A DNA stretch of 64,000 bases from Streptomyces fildesensis (GTDB lineage Bacteria > Actinomycetota > Actinomycetes > Streptomycetales > Streptomycetaceae): positions 248,001-312,000 of the forward strand of contig NZ_JAAIKO010000003.1 of the NCBI RefSeq assembly GCF_016107395.1, read 5' to 3'. The first letter of the stretch is position 1; every line of letters begins with the position of its first letter. The notes under the pieces are model-generated. The model worked only from the letters and a program-made list of their open reading frames with translations, did not search any database and was not told the origin of the DNA. This document shows positions 8,010 to 17,290 of the stretch, in pieces. A program made the position numbers and the translations under genes.

Positions 8010-9544
8010 CCGGCCGGACGACAGGGCCCGCGGACCAGGAGGCGGCCGCCCTCAACGCGATGGGCGAGGCACTGCTGCTCGCCAACGAGGGCCGGACCGC
8101 CAACGCGTACGCGACCGGTGGACCGGCCGGGCCTGGCTCCCTCGGCCTGGGCGGCAGCGCCGACGGCGGGACGGGCCGAAGCGCCACCCCCAACCCGGAC
8201 CCCCATCCCGGACCCAGCCTCGATCCGCTCGCCATCGCGGGGCTCGACACCGGCAGCGCGCAAGCCTCCGAACCCGAACCGGCACACGAACCCGAACCCG
8301 CAGGCGAACCTGAACCGGCACACGAAACCGAGCCTCCGTCCCGACACCGGCAGCACGACCTCACCTGGCCCGAGGCCCGCAGGGCCGCGCGCGCCGCGGG
8401 CCGGCGGCTGCCCGCCGTCAGCCGGCCGCTCGCCGGAGCGCTCGGTCACGCGCTCGCCGCCCCGCTCACCGCGCTGACGGATCTGCCGTCCTTCGACACG
8501 TCGGCAATGGACGGCTGGGCCGTAGCGGGCCCCGGCCCGTGGATGCTGGAGACCCGGCAGCTCCTCGCCGGCCAGCGGCCCGGAGTGGCGCTGCTCGACG
8601 GCCACGCCATCGCGATCGCGACCGGCGCGGCCCTCCCGCCCGGTGCCACCGCGATCATCCGGCACGAGCACGGCCGCACCGAAAGGCGCACCGACGGCGG
8701 GCTGCTGCACGCCACCCATGGCGCGCCCACCCCCGGCCAGGACGTACGCCCGCGCGCCCAGGAGTGCCGAGGGGGAGAGGAACTGCTCTCCCCCGGCGTC
8801 GTCGTCACCCCTGCGGTGCTCGGTCTCGCGGCGGCCGCCGGGTATGACGAGCTGCGCGTCATCACCCGCCCCCGGGTGGAGGTGCTGGTCCTCGGCGATG
8901 AACTGCTCGACCACGGACTCCCCCACGCCGGATTCGTCCGGGACGCCCTCGGCCCGATGCTGGCGCCGTGGCTGGAGGCGCTCGGCGCCGAGGTGACCGG
9001 TACCCGGCGCGTCGTCGACGAGGTCGACGCCCTCATGAGCGCGATCGGCGAGACCACCGCCGACCTGCTGATCACCACAGGCGGAACGGCGGCCGGTCCG
9101 GTCGACCACGTCCACCCCGTCCTGCACACGCTGGGCGCGAAACTGCTCGTCGACGGGGTCGCCGTGCGCCCCGGCCACCCCATGCTGCTGGCCGAACTCC
9201 CCGGGGGCGGACACCTCGTGGGGCTGCCGGGCAATCCGCTGGCCGCGGTCTCCGGCGTCATCACCCTCGTCGCTCCCCTGCTGCGCACGCTCGCGGGCCG
9301 TCCGGTCCCGGCCCCGTACACCGCGGAGCTCACCGCGGCTGTGCCCGGCCATCCGACCGACACCCGCCTGGTGCCGGTGGTCTTCGACGACGAATCGGCC
9401 GTCGTCCCGCTGCACTTCCACGGCCCCGCCATGCTGCGCGGCCTGGCCACCGCCGACGGGCTGGCGGTCATTCCGCCCGGCGGCGCGGCGGCCGGTCAGG
9501 AGACGGCCGTGCTCGACCTGGCATGGGGGACCGCCGGTTGCTGA
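8006..9544 (+). CDS. moeA: MoeA-like molybdopterin molybdotransferase with a repetitive N-terminal extension
   Basis: 512 residues. From about residue 115 onward it is a MoeA: the DTSAMDGWAV segment, the molybdopterin-binding block TTGGTAAGPVDHVHP, and the LPGNPLAAVSG motif. MoeA inserts molybdate into adenylylated molybdopterin. The first ~110 residues are not part of the usual family: they are Pro/Glu-rich with imperfect repeats of the type EPEPAHEPEPAGEPEPAHE. This head is probably disordered and its role is unknown. ATGA overlap with the upstream gene makes the start certain. Confidence 0.87.
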   Translation: MTGRTTGPADQEAAALNAMGEALLLANEGRTANAYATGGPAGPGSLGLGGSADGGTGRSATPNPDPHPGPSLDPLAIAGLDTGSAQASEPEPAHEPEPAGEPEPAHETEPPSRHRQHDLTWPEARRAARAAGRRLPAVSRPLAGALGHALAAPLTALTDLPSFDTSAMDGWAVAGPGPWMLETRQLLAGQRPGVALLDGHAIAIATGAALPPGATAIIRHEHGRTERRTDGGLLHATHGAPTPGQDVRPRAQECRGGEELLSPGVVVTPAVLGLAAAAGYDELRVITRPRVEVLVLGDELLDHGLPHAGFVRDALGPMLAPWLEALGAEVTGTRRVVDEVDALMSAIGETTADLLITTGGTAAGPVDHVHPVLHTLGAKLLVDGVAVRPGHPMLLAELPGGGHLVGLPGNPLAAVSGVITLVAPLLRTLAGRPVPAPYTAELTAAVPGHPTDTRLVPVVFDDESAVVPLHFHGPAMLRGLATADGLAVIPPGGAAAGQETAVLDLAWGTAGC

Positions 9545-9636
9545 TGCCGGTTCCGAAGCCGGGAGGGCAACGCGACCGATGCGAGCCACCGGAGCCGAGA
9601 ACCACGAGAACCACGAGAGCGACGAGGTGAAGTCCG

Positions 9637-10824
9637 TTGAAACTGCCGCGCCACGACGCTGCCGCGGGCCGGGCGGACAGCGGCGCCGACGACCACCACA
9701 GCAACGACCACCACAGCAATGACCACAGCAACGACCACCCCAATGACCATGCCGGGAGCGGCCACCGCGGCAGCCATCCCGCCGACCACGACAGCCCGGG
9801 CAGCCTCGCCTACAAGGTGATGTTCCCCCGGCAGGCCATCGGCCCGCTGCTCCAGGTGTCCCGCCGGCTGGCGATGGCGCTGCTCGTGCTGCTCGCCACG
9901 GTCCTCATCGTCTATCTGGACCGCGGCGGGTACCACGACAACTCCGACGACGCCGTCTCGTTCCTCGACTCGCTCTACTACGCGACGGTCACGCTCTCGA
10001 CGACCGGCTACGGCGACATCGTCCCGTACAGCGTCAGCGCGCGGCTGTGCAATGTCTTCCTGGTGACGCCGCTGCGCGTCCTCTTCCTGATCATCCTGGT
10101 CGGCACCACCCTCGAAGTGCTCACCGAGCGCACCCGCGAGCAATGGCGGCTCAAACGCTGGAGGTCCACCTTGCGCGACCACATCGTCATCGTCGGATAC
10201 GGCACCAAGGGCCGGTCCGCCGCGCAGACGCTGCTCGGCCGCGGGATCCCGGTCGAGAAGATCGTGATCGTCGACCCCAGCCCCAAGGTGATCCAGGCGG
10301 CCACCGCCGAGGGCTTCGTCGGGGTGGTGGGCGACGCGACGCGCAATGACGTGCTGCTGCGCGCCGAGGCCGAGCGCGCCAAGGAGATCGTGATCGCGGC
10401 GCAGCGCGACGACACCGCCGTGCTGGTCACCCTGACCGCGCGGCAGCTCAACAAGCGGGCGAACATCGTCGCTTCGGTGCGCGAGGAGGAGAACGCGCCG
10501 CTGCTGCGCCAGTCGGGTGCCAACGCGGTGATCACGAGCTCCAGTGCCGCCGGCCGGCTGCTGGGCCTGTCGATGCTCAGCCCGAGCGTCGGACAGGTGA
10601 TGGACGACCTGATCACGTACGGCAGCGGTCTCGATCTCATCGAGCGTCCGGTCACCAAGGCCGAGGTGGGCAAGGCGCCGCGGGACGTGTCCGATCTGGT
10701 CGTCTCCGTCAAGCGCGGCCACCGGCTGCTGGGCTTCGACGATCCGGAAGCGGCCACGCTGCAGTTCGCCGACCGCCTTATCGCCATTCACCGAGCGGGT
10801 CCCGATCTGCCGTCCGGAGGGTAG
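9637..10824 (+). CDS. TrkA/RCK potassium channel with His/Asn/Asp-rich N-terminus
   Basis: 395 residues. It has two membrane segments flanking a pore loop with the selectivity filter TTGYGD (near residue 122), then a cytoplasmic RCK/TrkA-N domain opening with HIVIVGYGTKGRSA, a Rossmann glycine motif. It would conduct K+ and be gated by a nucleotide or ion. The start is a TTG with a good GAGGTGA SD; no better start exists. Residues 18-50 are repeats of H-(H)-S-N-D and related units, encoded by a degenerate tandem repeat at about 9690-9752; such a tract could bind metal ions or protons. It follows moeA by 92 bp. Confidence 0.88.
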   Translation: MKLPRHDAAAGRADSGADDHHSNDHHSNDHSNDHPNDHAGSGHRGSHPADHDSPGSLAYKVMFPRQAIGPLLQVSRRLAMALLVLLATVLIVYLDRGGYHDNSDDAVSFLDSLYYATVTLSTTGYGDIVPYSVSARLCNVFLVTPLRVLFLIILVGTTLEVLTERTREQWRLKRWRSTLRDHIVIVGYGTKGRSAAQTLLGRGIPVEKIVIVDPSPKVIQAATAEGFVGVVGDATRNDVLLRAEAERAKEIVIAAQRDDTAVLVTLTARQLNKRANIVASVREEENAPLLRQSGANAVITSSSAAGRLLGLSMLSPSVGQVMDDLITYGSGLDLIERPVTKAEVGKAPRDVSDLVVSVKRGHRLLGFDDPEAATLQFADRLIAIHRAGPDLPSGG

Positions 10825-10834
10825 CCTCGCGCTC

Positions 10835-11791
10835 ATGTATGCGATCACCATCCCCGAAGCCGGCGGACCCGAGGCGCTCGTCTGGGCCGAGGTCGCGGAC
10901 CCCGAACCCGCCGCGGGTGAGGTCCTGGTCGAGGTCGTGGCCAGCGCCGTCAACCGTGCCGATCTGCTGCAACGCCAGGGTTTCTACGATCCGCCGCCCG
11001 GCTCGTCCCCCTACCCGGGCCTGGAGTGTTCCGGCCGGATCTCCGCGCTCGGCCCCGGTGTGTCAGGCTGGGCGGTCGGCGACGAGGTGTGCGCGCTGGT
11101 GACGGGCGGCGGCTACGCGCAGAAGGTCGTCGTGCCGGTCGGTCAGCTGCTGCCGGTGCCCAAGGGGGTCGATCTGGTGTCGGCCGCCGCACTGCCCGAG
11201 GTCGTCTGCACGGTCTGGTCCAACGTGTTCATGGTCGGGCACCTGCGCCCCGGCGAAACGCTGCTGGTCCACGGCGGTTCGAGCGGTATCGGCACCATGG
11301 CGATCCAGCTCGCGAAGGCGGTCGGCGCCAAGGTCGCGGTGACGGCCGGCAGCGCGGAGAAGCTGGAGGCCTGCCGGAAGCTGGGCGCGGACATCCTGGT
11401 CAACTACCGCGAGCAGGACTTCACGGAGCTGGTCAGGGCGGACGTGATCCTCGACATCATGGGCGCGAAGTACCTCGAGCGGAACGTCGACGCGCTGGCG
11501 GTCAACGGCCGGCTCGTCATCATCGGTCTGCAGGGCGGCGTCAAGGGCGAGCTGAACCTCGCCACGATGCTGGTCAAGCGGGTGGCGGTCGTGGCGACCT
11601 CGCTGCGCGGCCGCCCGCTGGGTGAGAAGGCCGCGATCGTGGCGGCGGTGCGCGAACACGTCTGGCCGCTGCTGGAGGCCGGTACGGTGCGGCCGGTCGT
11701 CGACCGTACGATCCCGATCACCGACGCCGCCGAGGCCCACCGAGTGGTGGAAGCCAGCGCGCACATCGGCAAGGTCGTCCTGACGCTCTGA
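10835..11791 (+). CDS. zinc-independent quinone oxidoreductase (MDR family)
   Basis: 318-residue medium-chain dehydrogenase/reductase of the NADPH:quinone reductase group (the PIG3-like subgroup). Family marks are the start MYAITIPEAGGPEAL, the substrate segment NRADLLQRQGFYDPPPG, and the NADPH-binding LLVHGGSSGIGTMAIQLAK. There are no Cys ligands for structural or catalytic zinc. It lies 10 bp behind the K+ channel gene on the same strand, so the two are probably co-transcribed. Confidence 0.9.
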   Translation: MYAITIPEAGGPEALVWAEVADPEPAAGEVLVEVVASAVNRADLLQRQGFYDPPPGSSPYPGLECSGRISALGPGVSGWAVGDEVCALVTGGGYAQKVVVPVGQLLPVPKGVDLVSAAALPEVVCTVWSNVFMVGHLRPGETLLVHGGSSGIGTMAIQLAKAVGAKVAVTAGSAEKLEACRKLGADILVNYREQDFTELVRADVILDIMGAKYLERNVDALAVNGRLVIIGLQGGVKGELNLATMLVKRVAVVATSLRGRPLGEKAAIVAAVREHVWPLLEAGTVRPVVDRTIPITDAAEAHRVVEASAHIGKVVLTL

Positions 11792-11803
11792 GATCGTCCT
11801 GGC

Positions 11804-11856
11804 CTGACGGTCCTGGGGTCCCTGACGGTCCTGGGGTCCTGACGGTCCTGACGGTC
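11804..11856 (+). repeat. short tandem repeat CTGACGGTCCTGGGGTC
   Basis: A 17-bp unit CTGACGGTCCTGGGGTC occurs at 11804-11820 and 11822-11838, followed by two bare 9-bp cores CTGACGGTC at 11839 and 11848. It lies in the 194-bp gap downstream of the quinone reductase. The rest of that gap (11857-11985) holds no gene that I can support. Confidence 0.75.
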
Positions 11857-11985
11857 CGGCTGCGTGGCTGCGTAGCCCCCGTAGTCGTCGTGAGAATCCT
11901 CGACGCCCGCCCAAGATGCCGCAATTGGCACTTTATGTGAGGCTTGTCCCACATATGAAGTCGGCGGCTGAGAGGGGCGGGCGTC

Positions 11986-12774
11986 TTGCGTTCGGCATCC
12001 GGTGGGCGAGTGGCGGCGGCGGCCGTACTGACCGGAGCGCTTCTGCTCCTGCCGGTGGCGCCCGGGTGGGCGGCGCAGGGCCGCGCGACGGCGTCGGCAG
12101 GGGTCGTGTTCGCGGTGCCGCCGCCCGCAACGCCCCGGATGCCGGAGCTGCCGAAGCTGCCCGAACTACCGAAGCTGCCGGCACTGCCCAAGCCTCCCGT
12201 GCCGCCCATGCCGCCCCTCCCCGGGATGCCCGCGCCTCCCGTGACACCGGAGCAGCCGCCGCGACCGGGCAAGCCCCCGGCGCCGCCGAAGCCGACAACA
12301 CCCGGACCGGCGACGCCGAAGCCCAGTACACCGAAGCCCGTCACGCCCAAGCCGGCCACGACGAAACCGCCCACGGCGAAGCCCTCGCCGACGAAGCACG
12401 CCGGCAAGAAGAAGGGCTCGTGGCACAAGGGATGGGCGCACGGGATGTCGGCCCAGGACAGCGCGGAGGACGCCGCGTCCGACGAGGACCTGAGCGCAGC
12501 GGAATACGGTGCTCCGGATTCGGTTCAGCCGGAGGGTTCTGATGGCGCCGAGGCGTACGAGCTCCCGATGCAGCAGCCGTCCGCCGCGGTCGTCGTCCCG
12601 GTTCCGGCGCTGCCGAAGGCGCCCGCTCCGGCAGGTCCGAGCGTTGCTCCCACCGTCAGCGACGATGCCGGGGGTCCCGTCGGCCGCGCGGTGAGCGTGC
12701 TGCCGCTCGGCGCGGGGATGGCCCTGGTCGGACTGGGCCTCGGCTTCCTGGGTCTGCGCCTCCGCAGAAGCTGA
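11986..12774 (+). CDS. proline-rich surface protein with signal peptide and C-terminal membrane anchor
   Basis: 262 residues. An N-terminal signal peptide (hydrophobic core AAAAVLTGALLLLPVAPGWA) is followed by about 90 residues of Pro-rich repeats (PELPKLPELPKLP, then TPKPSTPKPVTPKP), a basic GKKKGSWHKGWAHG patch, an acidic stretch, and a C-terminal hydrophobic helix ending in LRLRRS. There is no LPXTG motif, so anchoring would be by the helix. The Pro-rich section is a likely wall-spanning stalk. The start is a TTG with an AGAGGGG SD; an in-frame GTG eight codons on is possible. No homologous enzyme domain is visible. Confidence 0.72.
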   Translation: MRSASGGRVAAAAVLTGALLLLPVAPGWAAQGRATASAGVVFAVPPPATPRMPELPKLPELPKLPALPKPPVPPMPPLPGMPAPPVTPEQPPRPGKPPAPPKPTTPGPATPKPSTPKPVTPKPATTKPPTAKPSPTKHAGKKKGSWHKGWAHGMSAQDSAEDAASDEDLSAAEYGAPDSVQPEGSDGAEAYELPMQQPSAAVVVPVPALPKAPAPAGPSVAPTVSDDAGGPVGRAVSVLPLGAGMALVGLGLGFLGLRLRRS

Positions 12775-12882
12775 TCCGTCAGCGGCCTCGGTCCCGGTTC
12801 GCGGCCACCTGACCCCTGTTCGCGCCCCTGTTCACGCCTCCGTTCGCGCCTCCGTCCCCGGCTCACCCTCCTCCGCCCGACC

Positions 12883-12922
12883 TTGCTCTCTGTGACCATA
12901 CTCGGTATACATACTCAGTATG
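12883..12922 (+). promoter_or_regulatory. leaderless padR promoter with twin palindromic operator
   Basis: TTGCTC (12883-12888), a 17-bp spacer and TATACA (12906-12911) form a good -35/-10 pair whose transcription start would fall on or within two bases of the A of the padR ATG at 12920. No SD precedes that ATG. Two copies of an 11-bp palindrome lie across this promoter: ATACTCGGTAT (12898-12908, one mismatch) and the perfect ATACTCAGTAT (12911-12921), 13 bp centre to centre. They cover the -10 and the start codon, as expected for PadR autorepression. Confidence 0.68.
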
Positions 12923-13615
12923 TCGATCCGTCATGGCCTCCTGGCCCTCCTCGATCGCGGTCCCCGCTACGGGTTCCAGCTGCGTACCGAGTTCGAGTCC
13001 CGTACCGGTTCCACCTGGCCGCTGAACGTCGGCCAGGTCTACACGACCCTTGGACGGCTGGAGCGCGACGGCCTGGTCGTGCCGGCGGGGGAGGACGACG
13101 GCGGCCACGCGCTGTATGCCATCACCGATGAGGGACGCAGCGAACTGCGCACCTGGTTCTCCACACCTGTGGACCGGGCGAATCCACCCCGCAACGAGCT
13201 GGCGATCAAGCTGGCGATGGCCGTGGGCTCGTCCGACATAGACATCCGTGCCGTCATCCAGGCGCAGCGGCACCACACCCTCCAGGCCCTGCAGGACTAC
13301 ACCCGGCTGAAGGCCCAGGCGCTCGTCGCGCTGGAGCAGGACCAGAACCGTGACGACGTCGCGTGGCTGCTCGTCATCGAGCAGCTGATCTTCCAGGCGG
13401 AGGCCGAGGCCCGCTGGCTGGACCACGCGGAGACCCGGCTCGTACGGCTGGCCGACGCGGTCGCCGCCGACAAAGGCGGCGTGAACGACGCGAAGCCGAC
13501 CCCGAACCCGAACCCGAACCAGGCTCCGAACCCGAACCAGGCTCCGAAGCAGGAAGCCGCGCACGACAAGGGACTGCGTGCCGCCCTGGCGCGTTCGAGG
13601 CCCGGCCGGCGCTGA
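12920..13615 (+). CDS. PadR-family regulator of the adjacent ABC exporter
   Basis: 231 residues. The winged helix covers about residues 1-80 (LLALLDRGPRYGFQLRTEFE, then LNVGQVYTTLGRLERDGLV), followed by the helical Vir-type C-terminal dimerisation domain. The last 50 residues add an unusual Asn/Pro tract (PNPNPNQAPNPNQAPK) encoded by a short tandem repeat at about 13500-13550. The mRNA looks leaderless (see the promoter entry). The ABC/FtsX pair starts 61 bp downstream with no obvious separate operator, so the regulator probably controls it within one operon, perhaps in response to an antibiotic. Confidence 0.88.
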   Translation: MSIRHGLLALLDRGPRYGFQLRTEFESRTGSTWPLNVGQVYTTLGRLERDGLVVPAGEDDGGHALYAITDEGRSELRTWFSTPVDRANPPRNELAIKLAMAVGSSDIDIRAVIQAQRHHTLQALQDYTRLKAQALVALEQDQNRDDVAWLLVIEQLIFQAEAEARWLDHAETRLVRLADAVAADKGGVNDAKPTPNPNPNQAPNPNQAPKQEAAHDKGLRAALARSRPGRR

Positions 13616-13676
13616 CCCGTACGTCGCGATAACCGTTCCGACCTGACCACAGACCTGATCACAGGGGGATCAACCC

Positions 13677-14414
13677 ATGTCTGCCCAAGAGCATCAGCCC
13701 GTCCTGCAGTTGCAGGAGCTGACCCGAGTTCATGGCAGCGGCACCACGGAAGTGCACGCGCTGCGCGGCATCGACCTGTCCGTCTTCCCCGGTGAACTCG
13801 TCGCCGTCATGGGCCCGTCCGGCTCCGGCAAGTCCACACTGCTGACCATCGCGGGCGGACTCGACCTCCCCACCTCGGGCCGGGTGCTCGTCGAGGGTAC
13901 CGATCTCACCACCGCGAACCGTAAGCAGATGGCCGCGCTGCGCCGCCGCAGCATCGGCTACGTCTTCCAGGACTACAACCTCATACCGGCGCTGACCGCC
14001 GTCGAGAACGTCGCCCTGCCCCGTGAGCTCGACGGCACCTCCGCCCGCAAGGCCCGCCGTGAGGCGCTGGCTTCGCTGCAGGAGATGGACCTCGACCACC
14101 TCGCCGACCGCTTCCCGGACGAGATGTCCGGCGGTCAGCAGCAGCGGGTGGCCATCGCCCGCGCGCTGGTCGGCGACCGCCGGCTGGTGCTGGCCGACGA
14201 GCCGACGGGTGCGCTGGACTCCGAGACCGGCGAGTCGGTACTCGCGCTGCTGCGGGCCCGCTGTGACGCGGGTGCGGCCGGCGTCCTGGTCACCCATGAG
14301 CCGCGGTTCGCGGCCTGGGCGGACCGGGTGGTCTTCCTGCGGGACGGTTCCGTCGTCGACACGACGCTGCGCTCGAACGCCGAGTCGCTGCTCACCGGCG
14401 GTGTGGCTCAGTGA
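13677..14414 (+). CDS. ABC transporter ATP-binding protein (LolD/MacB type)
   Basis: 245-residue ATPase. Walker A GPSGSGKST, Q-loop VFQDYN, signature MSGGQQQRVAIARAL and Walker B RLVLADEPTGALD are all intact, followed by the switch histidine in VTHEP. The type is that of mechanotransmission exporters that work with FtsX-like permeases. The start has an AGGGGGAT SD. It overlaps the permease start (GTGA), indicating a two-gene complex. Confidence 0.94.
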   Translation: MSAQEHQPVLQLQELTRVHGSGTTEVHALRGIDLSVFPGELVAVMGPSGSGKSTLLTIAGGLDLPTSGRVLVEGTDLTTANRKQMAALRRRSIGYVFQDYNLIPALTAVENVALPRELDGTSARKARREALASLQEMDLDHLADRFPDEMSGGQQQRVAIARALVGDRRLVLADEPTGALDSETGESVLALLRARCDAGAAGVLVTHEPRFAAWADRVVFLRDGSVVDTTLRSNAESLLTGGVAQ

Positions 14415-17263
14415 ACGGCTGGCTCAATTCCTGGCGTGCCGCGGTGCGGATCGCGCGGCGTGACGCCTGGCGCTTCAAGGGACGCAGCATCCTCGTCCTG
14501 GCCATGATCGCGTTGCCGATCCTGGGCGTGAGCGCCGCTGACATCACCATCCGCAGCTCGCAGTTGACCGCAGAACAGTCGCTGACCCGCGACCTCGGTG
14601 CAGCCGACGCCGTGCTCTCCGACGCCGCGTACGACGGTCTGCCGATCTACCAGTCCCCGGACGGCAGGAACAAGTCGCTGGTCAACGACAACGCCTCGGG
14701 GCAGATGATCCCGGGCGGCAACGGTCCCGGCGTCAACATCCCGGCCGTCATCCCCGCCGGGGCGAAGACGCTGAAGGACTCCGTCGGCACGGGCAAGGTC
14801 CACACGAAGTACGGCCTGCTGGACGTCGACATCCGTGAACTGAAGGCCTCCGACCCGATGGCCGCCGGGATCATGGAGCTGGACCGCGGTCACTTCCCGG
14901 ACGCGCCGGACGAGGTCATGGCGACCAACGCGTTCCTCAAGACGAGCGGCCTCCACGTCGGCTCGTCGGTCTCCGCCCGCGACCTGGCCACCAAGTACAA
15001 GATCGTCGGCGCCTACGACCTGCCAGGAGAGCTGAAGACGGCGCAGATCAACGCCCTGCCGGACGCCTTCCTGGCGCCGCTGGCCAAGGCCCTCAAGGCG
15101 GCCGGACGCGATGGGCCGGGCATCACATCCAAGTACTTCGTGGCCGTGGACGGTGGTTTCACGTGGAACATGGTGAAGGAGGTCAACGCCAAGAGCGTTG
15201 TCGCCCACTCCCGCGCGGTGTCGCTCGACCCGCCGGCCGATTCCGAGGTGCCGCTGTTCGTCAAGTACCCGGACTGGAACCAGAACTACGGCGGCAGCAC
15301 CGCTGAGAAGGCCGCGCTGCTCGCCGTGGGCGCGACGATCGTCGGCCTGGCGATGCTGGAGATCTGCCTGCTCGCAGGACCGGCCTTCGCGGTCGGCGCC
15401 CGCCGCTCGCGCCGCCAGCTCGGGCTGGTCGGGGCCAACGGCGGCGACCGCCGCCACATCCGCGCGATCGTGCTGTCCGGCGGCCTGGTGATCGGTGTGG
15501 TCGCCGCCGTCGTCGGCACGGTGCTCGGTCTCGCGCTGACCTTCGCCCTCCGTGAGCCGCTGGAGGAGTACACCGGTGCGCGCTTCGGCGGTATCTCGGT
15601 GCATCCGCTCGAACTCCTCGGCATCGGGCTGCTCGCGATTCTCACCGGACTGCTGGCCGCCATCGTCCCGGCGGTCGTCGCGTCCCGGCAGAGCGTGCTG
15701 GCGGCGCTGACCGGTCGGCGCGGCGTCCGGCACGCCAACCGGGTGCTGCCGGTGCTCGGCCTCGCCGCCGTCTGTCTCGGCGTCGGTATCGCGGTCTTCG
15801 GCTCGATGAAGACCGACAACGTGCTCGCGGTCGGCGGCGGCTCCGCCATCGCCGAACTCGGCATCGTCGCGCTGACCCCAACCCTGGTCGGGCTCTTCGG
15901 ACGGCTCGGCGGCTGGCTGCCGCTCTCCCCGCGGCTCGCCCTGCGGGACGCGGTGCGCAACCGGGGTCGTACGGCCCCGGCCGTCGCCGCCGTCCTCGCG
16001 GCCGTCGCGGGCACGGTCGCGGTGGCGACGTACACCGCCAGCAGCGACCTGGAGAGTCGCAACGGGTACGAGGCGCGGGCGCCCTACGGTGTCGCGTCGA
16101 TCAGCATCGAACGGGAGCAGGGCCGTGACCTGGACGCGGTCCGGGCGGCCGTCGAGAAGCGCTTCCCGGTCTCGTCCCGCGCGGATGTCTCACGGGTGGT
16201 CGTCGGCAAGAAGACCTGCTCGATGTACAGCAGCAGCCCCGGCTGCGGCCGGGCGGAGATGGTCCTGCCCCCGGCGAACGCCTGCCCCACGGACGGGCCG
16301 GACACCGACAAGAAGTTCAGCGTGGCCGAGCGCCGCAAGCTGTCGAAGGACTGGCGCTGCGAACGTACCTACCACAGCAGTGCCATCAGCACGGATTCCG
16401 AGGTGCTGATAGGTGACGCCGGGCTGCTCCACGCGCTCGGCATCAAGGACCCGGGCGCCGAGCAGGCGCTCGCGGCCGGCCACACGGTGCTCTTCGACAA
16501 GCACTACGTCGAGAAGAACCGGCTCACCTTCCGGATCATCGAGGACTCCTCGAAGCCGATCGCCGAAGGCCAGGAGGCCACCGGACCGCTGAAGTCGTTC
16601 CCCACGTACGTCGCCCAGGACGGCACGGAGTCCTACGGCGTCCGCGCCATCATGACGCCCGCCACGGCCAAGGCCGCCGGACTGCAGACCCTTCCCTTCG
16701 GTTCGTACTTCGTGAACGAGAACGCGCCCAGCAGCAAGGAGCAGCAGGCGCTGGAGGACGATCTCTCCAAGCTGGGTGCCGATCCGAACCTGTATGTCGA
16801 GGAGGGCTATGTCAGCGACAACAACGTCATCCTGCTGGCGCTGACCGTCTTCGCCGGCCTGGTCACCATCGGCGCCGCGGGCATCGCCACCGGTCTGGCC
16901 CAGGCGGACGCCGAGCCCGACCTGAAGACCCTGGCGGCGATCGGCGCCGATCCCCGGGTGCGGCGGACCCTGTCCGGCTTCCAGTGCGGGGTGGTGGCCG
17001 TGATGGGCGTGATCCTCGGCTCGGCCGCGGGCGTCCTGCCCGCGATCGGGCTGCGCAAGGCCGAGGAACGTCAGCAGCTGAAGTTCTACCAGGAGGCGAT
17101 GGACCGGGGCTGGGGCGGCATGGGCGGTGTTCCGCACGTCCCGATCGTCATTCCCTGGTCGACCCTGGCGGCCCTGATCGTCGCCGTCCCGCTGGGCGCG
17201 GCGCTGCTGGCGGCCCTGGTCACCCGGTCCCGCACCTCGCTGTCCCGCCGCGAGGCGTCGTAG
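14411..17263 (+). CDS. FtsX-like ABC permease, two FtsX domains
   Basis: 950-residue membrane protein. The first membrane helix is at about residues 28-44 (ILVLAMIALPILGVSAA), followed by a ~260-residue outer domain, three or four helices of the first FtsX domain (about 295-435), a central helix pair and a short linker, then a second outer domain (about 545-800) and the C-terminal FtsX helices. The second outer domain carries four cysteines (CSMYSSSPGC, NACPTD, WRCERT) that could form two disulphides. It partners the ATPase just upstream. Such pairs export peptides or antibiotics, or protect against them. The substrate is unknown. Confidence 0.92.
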   Translation: MNGWLNSWRAAVRIARRDAWRFKGRSILVLAMIALPILGVSAADITIRSSQLTAEQSLTRDLGAADAVLSDAAYDGLPIYQSPDGRNKSLVNDNASGQMIPGGNGPGVNIPAVIPAGAKTLKDSVGTGKVHTKYGLLDVDIRELKASDPMAAGIMELDRGHFPDAPDEVMATNAFLKTSGLHVGSSVSARDLATKYKIVGAYDLPGELKTAQINALPDAFLAPLAKALKAAGRDGPGITSKYFVAVDGGFTWNMVKEVNAKSVVAHSRAVSLDPPADSEVPLFVKYPDWNQNYGGSTAEKAALLAVGATIVGLAMLEICLLAGPAFAVGARRSRRQLGLVGANGGDRRHIRAIVLSGGLVIGVVAAVVGTVLGLALTFALREPLEEYTGARFGGISVHPLELLGIGLLAILTGLLAAIVPAVVASRQSVLAALTGRRGVRHANRVLPVLGLAAVCLGVGIAVFGSMKTDNVLAVGGGSAIAELGIVALTPTLVGLFGRLGGWLPLSPRLALRDAVRNRGRTAPAVAAVLAAVAGTVAVATYTASSDLESRNGYEARAPYGVASISIEREQGRDLDAVRAAVEKRFPVSSRADVSRVVVGKKTCSMYSSSPGCGRAEMVLPPANACPTDGPDTDKKFSVAERRKLSKDWRCERTYHSSAISTDSEVLIGDAGLLHALGIKDPGAEQALAAGHTVLFDKHYVEKNRLTFRIIEDSSKPIAEGQEATGPLKSFPTYVAQDGTESYGVRAIMTPATAKAAGLQTLPFGSYFVNENAPSSKEQQALEDDLSKLGADPNLYVEEGYVSDNNVILLALTVFAGLVTIGAAGIATGLAQADAEPDLKTLAAIGADPRVRRTLSGFQCGVVAVMGVILGSAAGVLPAIGLRKAEERQQLKFYQEAMDRGWGGMGGVPHVPIVIPWSTLAALIVAVPLGAALLAALVTRSRTSLSRREAS

Positions 17264-17290
17264 CGGGGAACACCGCCTGACCAGCCGAAC

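Noticed and set aside
6874-9589. Long reverse-strand frames of about 500-580 residues over mobA and moeA
   Set aside because: Composition is typical of antisense shadows and they have no recognisable domain, while the forward strand has MobA and MoeA motifs.
9690-9752. CRISPR-like repeat
   Set aside because: The repeat is short, lacks unique spacers of fixed size, and lies inside a coding frame as His/Asn/Asp codons.
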